Counted from the stretch's first letter, positions 35,240-45,265 are shown. The stretch: 51,798 nucleotides of DNA from JADJLQ01 sp040007895 (GCA_040007895.1 JBDTUE010000004.1:1-51798), one strand, 5' to 3'. Translations and numbers: made by a program. Notes: generated by a model not told the origin, from the sequence alone.

Positions 35240-36607
35240 ATGACAAGACGATTGCTGCTAATCATTCTATTATTCTGTCTTGAATGGAGGATGCAAGCGC
35301 AGGAACGCGGGACTGCAATCACCGGGGTAAATATCATCCTTCCAGGGAATAAAAAAATCCTACACGATCAAACAGTCTATATTGAAGGAGATAAGATTAA
35401 ACATGTGGGTAAATCTTCACAAGTGATATTGCCCAATACAGCCATCGTCATCAATGCTAAGGGCAAATACCTGATGCCGGGACTTGCAGAAATGCATGCA
35501 CATATCCCGGTACCGGATTCTACCGGTGATGCATCCGTATTAAATCAAACCATGTTTTTGTACCTGGCTAATGGGGTAACGACAATCCGAGGCATGCTGG
35601 GCCAGCCCTTTCATTTAAATATCATGGAGGCTTTGAATCAAAAAAATATAGACTTATTTCCTCCTAATATCTATACTTCCAGTCCGTCTTTCAATGGAAA
35701 TACTATGCCGGATATAATGACGGCTGAGTCTTCCGTCAAACTTTATAAATCGCAAGGTTATGACTTTTTAAAAATTCATCCTGGCATTAAAAGAGAAGTG
35801 TATGATGCTATAGCTAAAACTGCACATACGGTTGGAATTGACTTTGCAGGCCATGTACCTGTCGAAGTAGGCATTCAACATGCCTTACAATCTGGCCAAA
35901 AAACTATAGATCACCTCGATGGATATATTGAAGCAATGGCTCCCACATTAAAAGATTTGAACCAAAATGGTTTTTTTGGATTTAACGTGACGGATCAGAT
36001 TAATCTTGACCAGATTAAACCCCTGGTCAAGCTAACTAAAAAATCAAAGGCATGGATGGTCCCCACTCAAAGTTTATTTACACGATGGTTTTCACCGGAA
36101 GATCCCAGTGCAATGATGCAAACCACGGAAATGTCTTTTATGCCTTCAAAGACCAGATATGCCTGGCTTCAAAGCAAAGCGACTTTGCTCAAATCTGAAG
36201 GTTATAGCCAGGAGCGATATGATAAATATATGGATGCAAGAAAGAAATTACTGTTTAGCATGTATAAAGGTAAGGTCAATATGATGCTGGGGTCTGACGC
36301 TCCACAAGTCATGAATGTACCCGGTTATTCTATACATCACGAGATGGAGGCCTGGGCTGATGCAGGTATCCCCACATGGTTTATTCTTCAGGCAGGTACT
36401 TCAGAAGTTGCCCGATTTTTTCATACGCAGGACGTGAATGGAGATATACGAGCGGGATACTATGCAGATATGATATTACTGGATAAAAATCCAGTAGAAG
36501 ATATTCATAATGCACATTCTATTGAAGGAATTATGCATCGTGGCCAATGGCTTTCAAAATCAATGATCCAGGATCGTCTCAAAATGATTGCTGCTCAAAA
36601 TGAGTAA
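35240..36607 (+). CDS. Exported metal-dependent amidohydrolase
   Basis: From ATG 35240 (455 residues) it has a signal peptide (MTRRLLLIILLFCLEWRMQAQ) and the imidazolonepropionase-like amidohydrolase fold: MHAH metal site (His86, His88), KIHPG lysine, GHVPVE and DHLDG histidines, and GSDAP aspartate. An N-terminal and C-terminal beta sandwich flank the TIM barrel. It hydrolyses cyclic amides or dipeptides in the periplasm; substrate unknown. It follows the dehydratase gene closely. Confidence 0.92.
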   Translation: MTRRLLLIILLFCLEWRMQAQERGTAITGVNIILPGNKKILHDQTVYIEGDKIKHVGKSSQVILPNTAIVINAKGKYLMPGLAEMHAHIPVPDSTGDASVLNQTMFLYLANGVTTIRGMLGQPFHLNIMEALNQKNIDLFPPNIYTSSPSFNGNTMPDIMTAESSVKLYKSQGYDFLKIHPGIKREVYDAIAKTAHTVGIDFAGHVPVEVGIQHALQSGQKTIDHLDGYIEAMAPTLKDLNQNGFFGFNVTDQINLDQIKPLVKLTKKSKAWMVPTQSLFTRWFSPEDPSAMMQTTEMSFMPSKTRYAWLQSKATLLKSEGYSQERYDKYMDARKKLLFSMYKGKVNMMLGSDAPQVMNVPGYSIHHEMEAWADAGIPTWFILQAGTSEVARFFHTQDVNGDIRAGYYADMILLDKNPVEDIHNAHSIEGIMHRGQWLSKSMIQDRLKMIAAQNE

Positions 36608-36610
36608 GAT

Positions 36611-37567
36611 CTATCTCTTTGAATTTTTCCATTCTTCAATCTGAGAGGGATTAAGATAAGTCCAGACTACGATTCGACTTGTTTTTTGACCTTGTCCCAT
36701 AATTACAATTTGTATATCCAGGGCTTTAGTCTTTAGGAGAGCACTATAAATTGGTTTCAGATGAATTTCTTTTGAAATGAAAATGGAACATAAAAAGAAA
36801 GAGGTAGATAACTCGTGGCTTTCTTTAATCATATCGAGAGCGAATTTCAATTCACCACCTTTTCTCCAAAGTTCATTGTCCTGACCACCGAAATTTAAAA
36901 CTGATTTTTCAGGATCCGGAGATTTGAGATTTTTAAGTTTTCGTGTGGTGCCAGCATTGGCAACTTGTTTTGAATCATGAAACGGCGGATTACATACAAC
37001 TACATCTATAAATTCATCTTTTAGTAAAATACCTTTGAAGATCTGATCCGGATTGTTTTGTTTTCTGAGGATAAGATTCTTTTGTAATGACGGATTGTTA
37101 TCGATGATTTTTTGAGCTGCCTCCAGGGACGGACTATGTACTTCGGTACCAATAAAATGCCAACCATATTCCTGAATTCCAATGATTGGATAGATAGCGT
37201 TGGCACCTATTCCGATATCCATAGCACTGATTTTTCTTCCAATGGGAATTTTACCGTTATTATATTCTCCTAACAGATCCGCCATGTAATGAATATAATC
37301 AGCTCTGCCGGGTACTGGTGGACAAAGATAGCCCGGGGGAATATCCCAATAAGTCAATCCATAATAATGCAGTAATAATGCTTTGTTTAAAGCTTTCACA
37401 GCCGCAGGATCAAAAAAATCGATGGATTCAATTCCATATTTATTTAGTTGAATAAAAGAATCTAATTCGGGTAACGTGTCGATCAATGCTTTAAAATCAT
37501 ATCGGTCGCGATGTTTATTTCGCGGATGCATCGGCGAAACTCCTGTTTCGTTTATACGAGACTTCAT
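36611..37567 (-). CDS. rlmF: 23S rRNA (adenine-1618-N6)-methyltransferase
   Basis: The 318-residue protein has HPRNKHRDRYDF at the start, a SAM-binding MDIGIGANAIYPI and the N6-adenine catalytic motif NPPF (NPPFHDS). Length and motifs match RlmF/YbiN, which methylates A1618 of 23S rRNA. It is convergent with the amidohydrolase (3-base gap) and divergent from the structured RNA and aquaporin. Confidence 0.95.
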   Translation of the reverse strand: MKSRINETGVSPMHPRNKHRDRYDFKALIDTLPELDSFIQLNKYGIESIDFFDPAAVKALNKALLLHYYGLTYWDIPPGYLCPPVPGRADYIHYMADLLGEYNNGKIPIGRKISAMDIGIGANAIYPIIGIQEYGWHFIGTEVHSPSLEAAQKIIDNNPSLQKNLILRKQNNPDQIFKGILLKDEFIDVVVCNPPFHDSKQVANAGTTRKLKNLKSPDPEKSVLNFGGQDNELWRKGGELKFALDMIKESHELSTSFFLCSIFISKEIHLKPIYSALLKTKALDIQIVIMGQGQKTSRIVVWTYLNPSQIEEWKNSKR

Positions 37568-37633
37568 GAAGGGGTGGTTAGCGGGGTAATATAGAGTTAA
37601 TATTCACTTCACGTACGATTAATATCAACATTT

Positions 37634-37641
37634 TAAATTTG
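37634..37641 (+). promoter_or_regulatory. -7 box TAAATTTG for structured RNA
   Basis: TAAATTTG fits TAnnTTTG exactly. Start of transcription would be near 37648, just before the first of four hairpins. No clear -33 TTG is seen. Confidence 0.45.
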
Positions 37642-37647
37642 TACTAT

Positions 37648-37774
37648 TAATAACAAGTACCCCAAAGGGGTTTTCAATTTTTCTTTTTAAAATCAGGAGG
37701 AAAAATCCTGATAGCGGGTTGAATCCCGTGCCCTTTCAGATGTATGGATATAGATTGAACTGAGGGGCTTTTTT
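37648..37774 (+). ncRNA. Putative structured RNA (sRNA or riboswitch-like leader)
   Basis: Between an exact -7 box and a T-tailed hairpin, about 127 bases form four adjoining hairpins: ACCCC/GGGGT (37659-37671), ATCAGGA/TCCTGAT (37692-37712), GCGGG/CCCGT (37714-37729) and a terminator-type stem (37730-37768). It lies 58 bases before the aquaporin gene. It could be a free small RNA or a cis-acting leader with a terminator. It matches no riboswitch family I know by sequence. GCGGGTTGAATCCCGT recalls a tRNA T arm but its loop is too short. Confidence 0.45.
37730..37774 (+). terminator. Terminator of the structured RNA
   Basis: GCCCTTTCAG (37730-37739) pairs with CTGAGGGGC (37760-37768), with one bulged T and a 20-base loop, followed by six T (37769-37774) and ATTTT. 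In a leader it would attenuate the aquaporin gene. Confidence 0.6.
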
Positions 37775-37831
37775 ATTTTAATCAAGTTCTTGTTTTTTTA
37801 ATACCTTCATTTCAATATAAAATTTATTGAT

Positions 37832-38545
37832 ATGAATTCATTTGTTGCAGAAGGAATTGGGACTGCTTTACTGATATTAATGGGTAACGGAGTGGTTGCC
37901 AATGTGGTGCTTAAAAAAACATTTGGAAATCAGGGGGGGTGGATCGTGATTACTTTTGGTTGGGCTATAGCCGTATTCATTGGTGTGATGGTTGCCGCTC
38001 CGGTGAGTGGTGCTCATTTGAATCCGGCTGTAAGCATCGCTATGGCAGTACTCGGAAAAATATCATGGAATACAGCAGTACAATATATTATGGCACAGAT
38101 GTTAGGCGCTATGATCGGCGCTACATTAGTATATATGACGTACAGAGATCATTTTGCAGTCACTGAAGATCGTGGTTCAAAACAGGCAGCATTCTGTACT
38201 GCTCCTGCGATAAGAAATACATTTAGCAATTTGTTTACTGAAGCTGTCGGAACATTTGTTTTAGTATTTGCTGTTTTACATATCGTTTCGCCGGAATATA
38301 AATTGGGTGCTTTAGATGCATTACCGGTAGGATTGATCATACTTGGATTAGGCCTCAGCCTTGGTGGGCCAACAGGTTATGCTTTAAATCCGGCACGTGA
38401 TTTAGGTCCGAGGATTATGCATGCTTTTCTTCCTATTCCCGATAAAAAAGATAGTGACTGGTCTTATAGCTGGATACCAGTGGTAGGTCCTATCCTTGGT
38501 GCTGTCATTGCCGCCTTATTATTCGGAGTCATACATACTTCATAA
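37832..38545 (+). CDS. MIP family channel (aquaglyceroporin)
   Basis: The 237-residue membrane protein has both NPA motifs: SGAHLNPAVS (Asn64) and ALNPARDLGPR (Asn186). Aspartate after NPAR is typical of glycerol-conducting GlpF types. Six membrane helices and two half-helices are visible. It passes water or small polyols such as glycerol. It may be controlled by the structured RNA upstream. No glycerol kinase is adjacent. Confidence 0.95.
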   Translation: MNSFVAEGIGTALLILMGNGVVANVVLKKTFGNQGGWIVITFGWAIAVFIGVMVAAPVSGAHLNPAVSIAMAVLGKISWNTAVQYIMAQMLGAMIGATLVYMTYRDHFAVTEDRGSKQAAFCTAPAIRNTFSNLFTEAVGTFVLVFAVLHIVSPEYKLGALDALPVGLIILGLGLSLGGPTGYALNPARDLGPRIMHAFLPIPDKKDSDWSYSWIPVVGPILGAVIAALLFGVIHTS

Positions 38546-38583
38546 TTCCCTTATTGTAAATCTGATTAAAAACTATTCTTTCA

Positions 38584-39741
38584 ATGAAAACAATCACTTC
38601 GCTATTCTGTCTCTTTTTATATATCACTTCTTATTCACAGGAAAAATTTAATGGCATCGGAGTTGACTTGAATAATCTTTACCGGTTGTCTGATGCTAAA
38701 ACCAGAAGTATTTCACCCGAAAACTTTACTGGTGAAAAAGGCAAAGCAGGAATGGCTACTGAAGGAACAGGATCCAGTGCAGCAAGAGACCTTGGTCTTG
38801 GTTGGAAATTAAGTCCAAGTGTAAAAATTAAATCCAAAACTACTTTTACGCTGGCAGAGATCACAGGTCCAGGTTCTATCCAGCATATCTGGATGACTCC
38901 GACAGGTAACTGGCGGTTTTCCATTCTACGATTTTATTGGGATGATGAAACGGAGCCATCTGTGGAAGTTCCTGTCGGTGATTTTTTTGGAATGGGTTGG
39001 AATAAATATGCGCCATTGTCTTCGTTGCCGGTGACCGTAAATCCGGGCAGTGCATTCAATTGTTACTGGCCAATGCCGTTCCGTAAAAAATGTAAGATCA
39101 CTATGGAGAATATTGGTGATGCGGATATGACATTATATTACCAGGTAGACTATGTGCTCACTGAAGTGCCTGCTGATGCTGCCTATTTTCATTCTCAATT
39201 CAGACGGGTCAACCGGCTTGCTTATAAAGATGTATACACTTTAGTAGATGGTATCAAAGGTAAAGGTCAATACGTGGGTACGTTTATGGCTTATGGATCT
39301 TTGGATAATGGATGGTGGGGAGAAGGCGAGATTAAGTTTTTTATGGATGGAGATACTCAGTTCCCTACGATATGTGGTACCGGTACAGAAGATTATTTTT
39401 GCGGATCTTATGATTTTGATACAAGAACAAAAAATGCTGCAGGTGTAGAGATGGTTGACTATACTGTTTTTAATACACCTTATGCTGGCTTACATCAGGT
39501 AATCAAAGGGGATGGGCATTATCAAATCACACAACGTTTTGGTATGTACCGGTGGCATATTGCTGATCCTATCCGGTTTGAAAAAGATCTGAAGGTTACT
39601 ATCCAGGCATTGGGCTGGCGCAATGATGGACGATATCTTCCTTTGCAGGATGATATTGCTTCAACGGTGTTTTGGTATCAGACTGAACCTCATGTGAAGT
39701 TTCCTGCTTTACCACATCGGGATTTTTTGGAGATTAAGTAG
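38584..39741 (+). CDS. GH172 (DUF2961) glycoside hydrolase, exported
   Basis: The 385-residue protein has a signal peptide (MKTITSLFCLFLYITSYSQ) and the DUF2961 pattern: IQHIWMTP, LRFYWDDETEPSVEVPVGDFFGMGW, FMDGDTQFPTICGTGTEDYF. Members of GH172 cleave fructofuranosyl or arabinofuranosyl linkages. It follows the aquaporin by 38 bases and precedes a sulfatase on the other strand; together these suggest use of modified glycans. Confidence 0.92.
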   Translation: MKTITSLFCLFLYITSYSQEKFNGIGVDLNNLYRLSDAKTRSISPENFTGEKGKAGMATEGTGSSAARDLGLGWKLSPSVKIKSKTTFTLAEITGPGSIQHIWMTPTGNWRFSILRFYWDDETEPSVEVPVGDFFGMGWNKYAPLSSLPVTVNPGSAFNCYWPMPFRKKCKITMENIGDADMTLYYQVDYVLTEVPADAAYFHSQFRRVNRLAYKDVYTLVDGIKGKGQYVGTFMAYGSLDNGWWGEGEIKFFMDGDTQFPTICGTGTEDYFCGSYDFDTRTKNAAGVEMVDYTVFNTPYAGLHQVIKGDGHYQITQRFGMYRWHIADPIRFEKDLKVTIQALGWRNDGRYLPLQDDIASTVFWYQTEPHVKFPALPHRDFLEIK

Positions 39742-39899
39742 GAAAAATCCTCTTATACTATTATTGATGGATTTTAAATCATCCCAATGCATTAGTGGAT
39801 AGGTTTTTTTTAATGTGTAGAGTGGCTTATTGTTTTTCTTATAAGTCATTCATCAAAACAGAATCAAATCAAACAAGGAATTATTTCTTTATAAAAACA

Positions 39900-41348
39900 T
39901 TATTGCACATTTCTTCTGCCGTTGCCTTTAATGTTTTTAATATCATCACCCAAATCTTTTCGCGCCTCATCGGCAAGTTTCATTAGATCGGCAATGATCT
40001 CAGGATGATCCTGACTTACATCATATTGTTCACCCGGGTCTCTCCTTAGATCATACAAACCAGGATTGATTGGTTCATTCTCTGGTAATGGTCCCGGAAA
40101 TCCATCATGACCCGGTATTTGATTTTTGTAAGATCTGCCAGGATGCTCAAAAACAAGTTTCCAATTATCTCTCCGGATAGCTTCTAATGAATTCTGACGA
40201 TAATAATAATAAAACAATGAACGAGGTGATATACCCTGGGGATGGAAAAATAATGAACTAATATCCACACCGTCAATTTTTAAAGGAGGTAAAGGACATC
40301 CGGTGAGTGCGGCTATCGTCGGTAAAAAATCAATGGTGGAACAAAGTTGATTGCAAACAATTCCCTCAGGTAAAATCCCTTTCCATCTTGCAATAAAAGG
40401 TACGCGGTGGCCACCTTCAAAAGTAGTTCCCTTACCTTCTCTGAATCCTCCAGCGTTGCCGGCATGATTACCAAAATTTAACCAGGGCCCATTATCACTA
40501 GTCAATAATATGAGTGTGTTTTTATCGAGTTTATTTTCTTTCAATGTTTGAACGATCTGGCCTACAGACCAATCTAATTCCTGGATCACATCACCATATA
40601 GACCTTGTCTGCTACTCCCTTTAAAATCATGAGAAGCATTGACAGGTACGTGGGGCATACTATGTGGCATGTATAGAAAGAAGGGATGGCTTTTATTTTT
40701 TTGAATGAATGAAACTGCCTTTTCTGTATACCTTTTTGTCAACTTAGCCTGATCATCCAATGTCACTACAGAATCCGTCTTCTCGTTATTTGTGATCAAT
40801 GGCAAAGTCGGAAATCTTAGTTTAGGTCCTTCTTTAGCAGGTGTCCCGTCATAATTAACCGGCCACATATCATTAGAGTAAGGGATACCGAAATATTCAT
40901 CAAAGCCATGTTGTAATGGTAAGTTCTCCCGGTGATCACCAAGATGCCATTTGCCATAGATAGCAGTATGATATCCCTTATTTCTTAATATATCTGCAAG
41001 AGTAGTTTCAGTCCTGCTAATTCCAATTTTTGAATCGGGAAACAAGGCACCATATATACCTATTCTATTCGGATAACATCCTGTGAGTAATGCAGCTCTT
41101 GAAGCTGAACAAACAGCTTGTGCTGAAAGAAAGTTAGTAAAACGAATACCTTCATGGGCTAACCGATCCATATTGGGAGTCTGAATATCCAGGGCTCCGT
41201 AGCAAGATAAATCACCATAACCCAAATCATCAAAAAAGATAATGACGATATTAGGTGCAGCAGACTGGTTTGAATAGATCGAACGGAATGATACAAAACC
41301 CAGTAAAAGCAGGAGTATGAATATAGTTTTGTATCGAACGATCATCAT
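39900..41348 (-). CDS. Sulfatase of the formylglycine (S1) family, exported
   Basis: The 482-residue protein has a signal-anchor-like N-terminus and the type I sulfatase signature CSASR (Cys80 to Arg84), which is converted to formylglycine, with DDLGYGDLSCYG (Asp40, Asp41) and YGKWHLGDH metal/active-site motifs, TSDNGPW. It removes sulfate esters from a glycan or small molecule. It lies beside a Tat-exported oxidoreductase on the same strand. The formylglycine-generating enzyme is not in this window. Confidence 0.95.
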   Translation of the reverse strand: MMIVRYKTIFILLLLLGFVSFRSIYSNQSAAPNIVIIFFDDLGYGDLSCYGALDIQTPNMDRLAHEGIRFTNFLSAQAVCSASRAALLTGCYPNRIGIYGALFPDSKIGISRTETTLADILRNKGYHTAIYGKWHLGDHRENLPLQHGFDEYFGIPYSNDMWPVNYDGTPAKEGPKLRFPTLPLITNNEKTDSVVTLDDQAKLTKRYTEKAVSFIQKNKSHPFFLYMPHSMPHVPVNASHDFKGSSRQGLYGDVIQELDWSVGQIVQTLKENKLDKNTLILLTSDNGPWLNFGNHAGNAGGFREGKGTTFEGGHRVPFIARWKGILPEGIVCNQLCSTIDFLPTIAALTGCPLPPLKIDGVDISSLFFHPQGISPRSLFYYYYRQNSLEAIRRDNWKLVFEHPGRSYKNQIPGHDGFPGPLPENEPINPGLYDLRRDPGEQYDVSQDHPEIIADLMKLADEARKDLGDDIKNIKGNGRRNVQ

Positions 41349-41517
41349 AGCAAGTGCGTATTAAAGAGTCTTCTTTGTATATTCAGAATTAATCTCACAG
41401 GGCTTCTACTTTAATCAAATAGATTCAAAGCCCTGCGCGATTAATTCATTTTATACAGTATAATCAACGGATTGAAAAAAATATTTCTCTTCCCCGCTAT
41501 TTTTTGTCAGGATAAAT

Positions 41518-42990
41518 TTAAATGAGCTTCCAACCTTCCCTGTAACTTCTTCCTACAAATTGATTGGCTTCATCAAAGTTGGTGATTTTCATATTCTTTC
41601 CATCCCATTTCAGTTTTTTACGACCATCGTAATTCATGCCTCTGCCTGTTTCAGTTTTAGTACCTAATCCATAGCTGCGGATTGCGAGATTACCCATGAT
41701 CACAGTCTCCGTTAATGGGCCTGAATAATCAAATGAAGAGGTCAATGCTTTATGCTCTTTACTGCCAAATCCCGCTTTACATGCTTCAGTCCAGGATACC
41801 TGGTGGCCGTATTCGGGAAGTTTTTCATTTTTATTACTCGTCATAAACTTGGGATCCATCTCTATCTTTTTGCCATCTTTAAAATAGATCTTGGGGGTAA
41901 GTCCATAAGTACCACAGGTCATCACACCTTTAGTACCCATCATCATCACACCATTGGCACTTCCTTTTTCACCAAGGTCTTCATTGGCAGGAATCCAATC
42001 CGGATGAAATGGTCTGATTCCACCGTCTGACCAGGTAAGTTTCAAAGGTTTTAAGTTTTTAGCAGTAGGTCCAAATTTTAATTGTACTTGTGAAGAAGGA
42101 GGACAACCTTCTGGAATACTTTCTGGTACCCAATCCTGTTTGAATATCTGACCAACGCTACATTCTACTTCGGTCGGATAACCAAGACCTAACACTCTGA
42201 AAGGTGGATCAATCAAATGACAACCCATATCTCCCAATGCTCCGGTACCGAAATTCCACCATCCTCTCCATTTAAAAGGATGATATAATGGATGATAATC
42301 TACATATTGTGCGGGGCCTAAAAACAAATCCCAATCTTCAGGAGACATAGATTCGGGAAGTGCTGGTTTTTCAGTAGGCACATTAATTCCCTGTGGCCAT
42401 ACGGGTCGGTTAGTCCATACATAAACCTGGTCGACCATACCAATTAATCCTTTATTGAACCATTGAATCATTTGTTGTTGACCAGGATTAGAGGCGCCCT
42501 GGTTACCCATTTGACTTACCACTTTATATTTTCTGGCGCCTTCGGTTAGTTGCCGGGCTTCATAAATATTATGTGTCAATGGTTTTTGTACATACACATG
42601 TTTGCCAAGTTGCATTGCTGACATGGCCGCAACTCCATGTATATGATCAGGTGCTGAGATAGTCACTGCATCGATGTCTTTACTCATAGTATCGAACATC
42701 TTGCGAAAATCATGGAATCTGGTAGCCGTTGTAAATTTTTCCAATGATGTTTTACACCGGGCAGAATCTACATCACAGATCGCTACGATCTTGTTCACTC
42801 CATTATTATACGCATTGCGAATATCAGATTCCCCTTTACCGCCCGCACCAATAGATGCAATATTGAGCATATCACTGGGAGCTGTATATCCTTTGCCCAG
42901 TACAAATCTTGGTACAATAAAGAAAGAGGCCGCAGCAATACCTGATTTTTTTACGAAGTCTCGTCGCTGACGATTTGGTTTTTTATTCAT
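41518..42990 (-). CDS. Gfo/Idh/MocA family oxidoreductase with Tat signal
   Basis: The 490-residue protein begins with a twin-arginine signal (RRDFVKKSGIAAASFFIV), so it is exported folded with its bound NAD(P). The Rossmann motif IGAGGKG is followed by VAICDVDSARC and the EKP-like VYVQKPLTHN. The long C-terminal part (DMGCHLIDPPF) fits exported Bacteroidota members. It probably oxidises sugars or sugar acids in the periplasm. It sits 169 bases upstream of the sulfatase on the same strand. Confidence 0.94.
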   Translation of the reverse strand: MNKKPNRQRRDFVKKSGIAAASFFIVPRFVLGKGYTAPSDMLNIASIGAGGKGESDIRNAYNNGVNKIVAICDVDSARCKTSLEKFTTATRFHDFRKMFDTMSKDIDAVTISAPDHIHGVAAMSAMQLGKHVYVQKPLTHNIYEARQLTEGARKYKVVSQMGNQGASNPGQQQMIQWFNKGLIGMVDQVYVWTNRPVWPQGINVPTEKPALPESMSPEDWDLFLGPAQYVDYHPLYHPFKWRGWWNFGTGALGDMGCHLIDPPFRVLGLGYPTEVECSVGQIFKQDWVPESIPEGCPPSSQVQLKFGPTAKNLKPLKLTWSDGGIRPFHPDWIPANEDLGEKGSANGVMMMGTKGVMTCGTYGLTPKIYFKDGKKIEMDPKFMTSNKNEKLPEYGHQVSWTEACKAGFGSKEHKALTSSFDYSGPLTETVIMGNLAIRSYGLGTKTETGRGMNYDGRKKLKWDGKNMKITNFDEANQFVGRSYREGWKLI

Positions 42991-43277
42991 TTTAAAAGAT
43001 TTATTTATTGGGTCAAGTTAATGAGAATTGAAGATATTGCTTTTCTTAATTGAAGATTTTGTGTTATTTTTTTTGTTTTTTGATGCTATTAAGGTAAACG
43101 ATAACCATAACCATATATTGATCCAATTACTGCTGATCTCATTAATCATCCTTCCTGATTTGTTTTTGGTTAAATGCATTATGAATCATGAATTGTAAGC
43201 TTAAATTAATAACTCACCGGTTATAAAAAAATCGTATTTAAAATGTGTTAAATTCATTGAATATAATTAATCCAACC

Positions 43278-43676
43278 ATGAATATAAATTACAGGAATGA
43301 CCGTATACCTGATGCTGATCAGGTCATTGAGCTTTACAATAATGCCGGCCTTCCCCGGCCAACTGGCGACAGGGATCGTATCGAGGCCATGTATTTGAAT
43401 TCAAATTTTATTGTGTCTGCATGGAATGGAGATTTATTAGTTGGAGTCGCTCGTTCACTTACAGACTACCACTGGAGCTGTTATCTGGCAGACCTTGCCG
43501 TAAGAGAAGAATATAAAGCACAGGGGATTGGCAAAAGACTTATCGAACTCACAAAAGAAAAAATGGGACCTACCTGTATGATCCTATTATTATCTGTACC
43601 AGATGCCATGGAATATTATCCTAAAGTCGGATTTGAAAAAATGAATAGCGCATTTTGGATGAAAAGAGATCGATAG
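43278..43676 (+). CDS. GNAT family N-acetyltransferase
   Basis: The 132-residue protein starts at ATG 43278 (a TTG at 43245 is less likely) and has the GNAT core: DLAVREEYKAQGIGKRLIEL, the acetyl-CoA-binding Q/RxxGxG/A loop, and EYYPKVGFEKMNSAFW at the C-terminus. The acetyl acceptor is unknown. Confidence 0.92.
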   Translation: MNINYRNDRIPDADQVIELYNNAGLPRPTGDRDRIEAMYLNSNFIVSAWNGDLLVGVARSLTDYHWSCYLADLAVREEYKAQGIGKRLIELTKEKMGPTCMILLLSVPDAMEYYPKVGFEKMNSAFWMKRDR

Positions 43677-43756
43677 GTATTCTAAATTTTAAATGAAACA
43701 ATAAGTTATGAAAAGTCAAAGTTATAATCCCATACTTCCATTTAATTATTTTTCGA

Positions 43757-45265
43757 ATGAAGCACAGGATTATTCCATGGATCTATTGGTCAATCGTTTT
43801 ATTATTCAATACTCCAATTTTAGTATATGCCCGCACGTTGCATATTGGCACAGGATATCCCTGGACTTCGCCCAATTCCATGCAGGGACAGGTGGTGGCC
43901 GGTGATACCGTGATTATTCATGCAGGGTCATATACAGGAACATTTTTTATAACTAATCTCACCGGTACTGTTTCAGCTCCCATTATTATCAAAGCAGCAG
44001 CCGGAGAAACTGTATTGTTTACCGGTGGGACGGAGTCCTTTCATTTCTCTGATATTGCCTATGTAGAACTGCAGGGTATTATTGCCCAAAGTCAGTCAGG
44101 AAATGGAATGAACATTGATGATGACGGTACTTTCAATACACCCTCTCATCACATCCTGATAAAAGATTGCATCTTCCGTAGTATTAATGCAACAGGCAAT
44201 AATGATTTGCTCAAACTCTCCGGGGTAGATGACTTCACTGTCCAAAACTGTATATTTTTAAATGGAGCAGGCGGAGGGAGTGGTATAGACATGGTGGGAT
44301 GTCATCGTGGATTATTTCAGAACAACCAATTTACCAATCTCGGGAGTAACAGCATTCAAATTAAAGGAGGAAGTCAGGATATTACCATCAGACAATGCCG
44401 GTTTACCAATGGTGGTCTGCGAGGTATTAATATTGGAGGAAGTACGGATCTTGAGTTTTTCAGACCTCAGAATGCAACTTTTGAAGCCAGCCAGGTTCAG
44501 ATATATTCCAATGTGATTGAGGGCAGCGAGGCTCCATTTGCATTTGTTGGAGCAGTGGATTGTAAGGTGATTAACAATACTATCCTAAGACCCGGCAAAT
44601 GGGCTATGCGTATCCTTCAGGAAACCGTTGATATCAGTAGATTTCAACCCTGTGGAAGAAACACTGTTCAAAACAATATTTTTATTATTACCACAGCAGT
44701 ATCTACCGAAGTCAATATTGGTCCAGACACCGCACCTGGTACTTTTGTTTATTCAAACAATCTCTGGTATAAAGAAGGGCAATCAAACTGGTCAGGACCC
44801 GTCTTACCAGTGACAGATCCTAATATTCTCTTAGGTAATCCCGGATTAAACAGCACTACGTTTTCAATCATGAATTCAAGTATTGCATATCAAAAAGGAA
44901 AAACTGCATCTGGAATCAGCATTGATTATTATGGTAAAAATTTTCGTAATCCTCCTTCTATTGGTGCTATAGAAGCAGAATCCCCTCTTGCACTCAAATC
45001 AGATGATAAAAACAAATCGAAACAACAGGAGTTAAACAACTCAATTAAACTTTATCCTAATCCTGCAGAAAATATAATTCATGTCGATGTACCGGAACGC
45101 GCAATGTATGTCATCGTCAATGTACAGGGTCATAAACTCAAAGGGGGATCATTGCTTAAAGGAGATAATATCATCCCTATTCAAGATCTGAACTCCGGGA
45201 TTTATTTTACTCATCTGGAATTTCAATATTCAAAAAGTATCTTGAAGTGGCTTAAAGTGGATTAG
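43757..45265 (+). CDS. Right-handed beta-helix protein with T9SS sorting domain
   Basis: The 502-residue exported protein has a signal peptide (about 1-26), parallel beta-helix repeats (YVELQGIIAQSQ, HILIKDCIFRSI, DFTVQNCIFLNG, GLFQNNQFTNLG, DITIRQCRFTNG, VQIYSNVIEG), and a C-terminal type IX sorting domain (IKLYPNPAENIIHVDV to ILKWLKVD). It is probably attached to or released from the cell surface and may be a polysaccharide lyase or adhesin. Catalytic residues are not recognised. No T9SS machinery gene is in the window. Confidence 0.9.
   Translation: MKHRIIPWIYWSIVLLFNTPILVYARTLHIGTGYPWTSPNSMQGQVVAGDTVIIHAGSYTGTFFITNLTGTVSAPIIIKAAAGETVLFTGGTESFHFSDIAYVELQGIIAQSQSGNGMNIDDDGTFNTPSHHILIKDCIFRSINATGNNDLLKLSGVDDFTVQNCIFLNGAGGGSGIDMVGCHRGLFQNNQFTNLGSNSIQIKGGSQDITIRQCRFTNGGLRGINIGGSTDLEFFRPQNATFEASQVQIYSNVIEGSEAPFAFVGAVDCKVINNTILRPGKWAMRILQETVDISRFQPCGRNTVQNNIFIITTAVSTEVNIGPDTAPGTFVYSNNLWYKEGQSNWSGPVLPVTDPNILLGNPGLNSTTFSIMNSSIAYQKGKTASGISIDYYGKNFRNPPSIGAIEAESPLALKSDDKNKSKQQELNNSIKLYPNPAENIIHVDVPERAMYVIVNVQGHKLKGGSLLKGDNIIPIQDLNSGIYFTHLEFQYSKSILKWLKVD

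Noticed and set aside
37714..37729. GCGGGTTGAATCCCGT resembling a tRNA T arm
   Set aside because: The loop has 6 bases rather than 7, and no acceptor, D or anticodon arm is present; it fits better as one stem of the structured RNA.
43708..43905. 65-residue plus-strand ORF overlapping the start of the beta-helix gene
   Set aside because: It is out of frame with the recognised signal-peptide start at 43757 and shows no domain.
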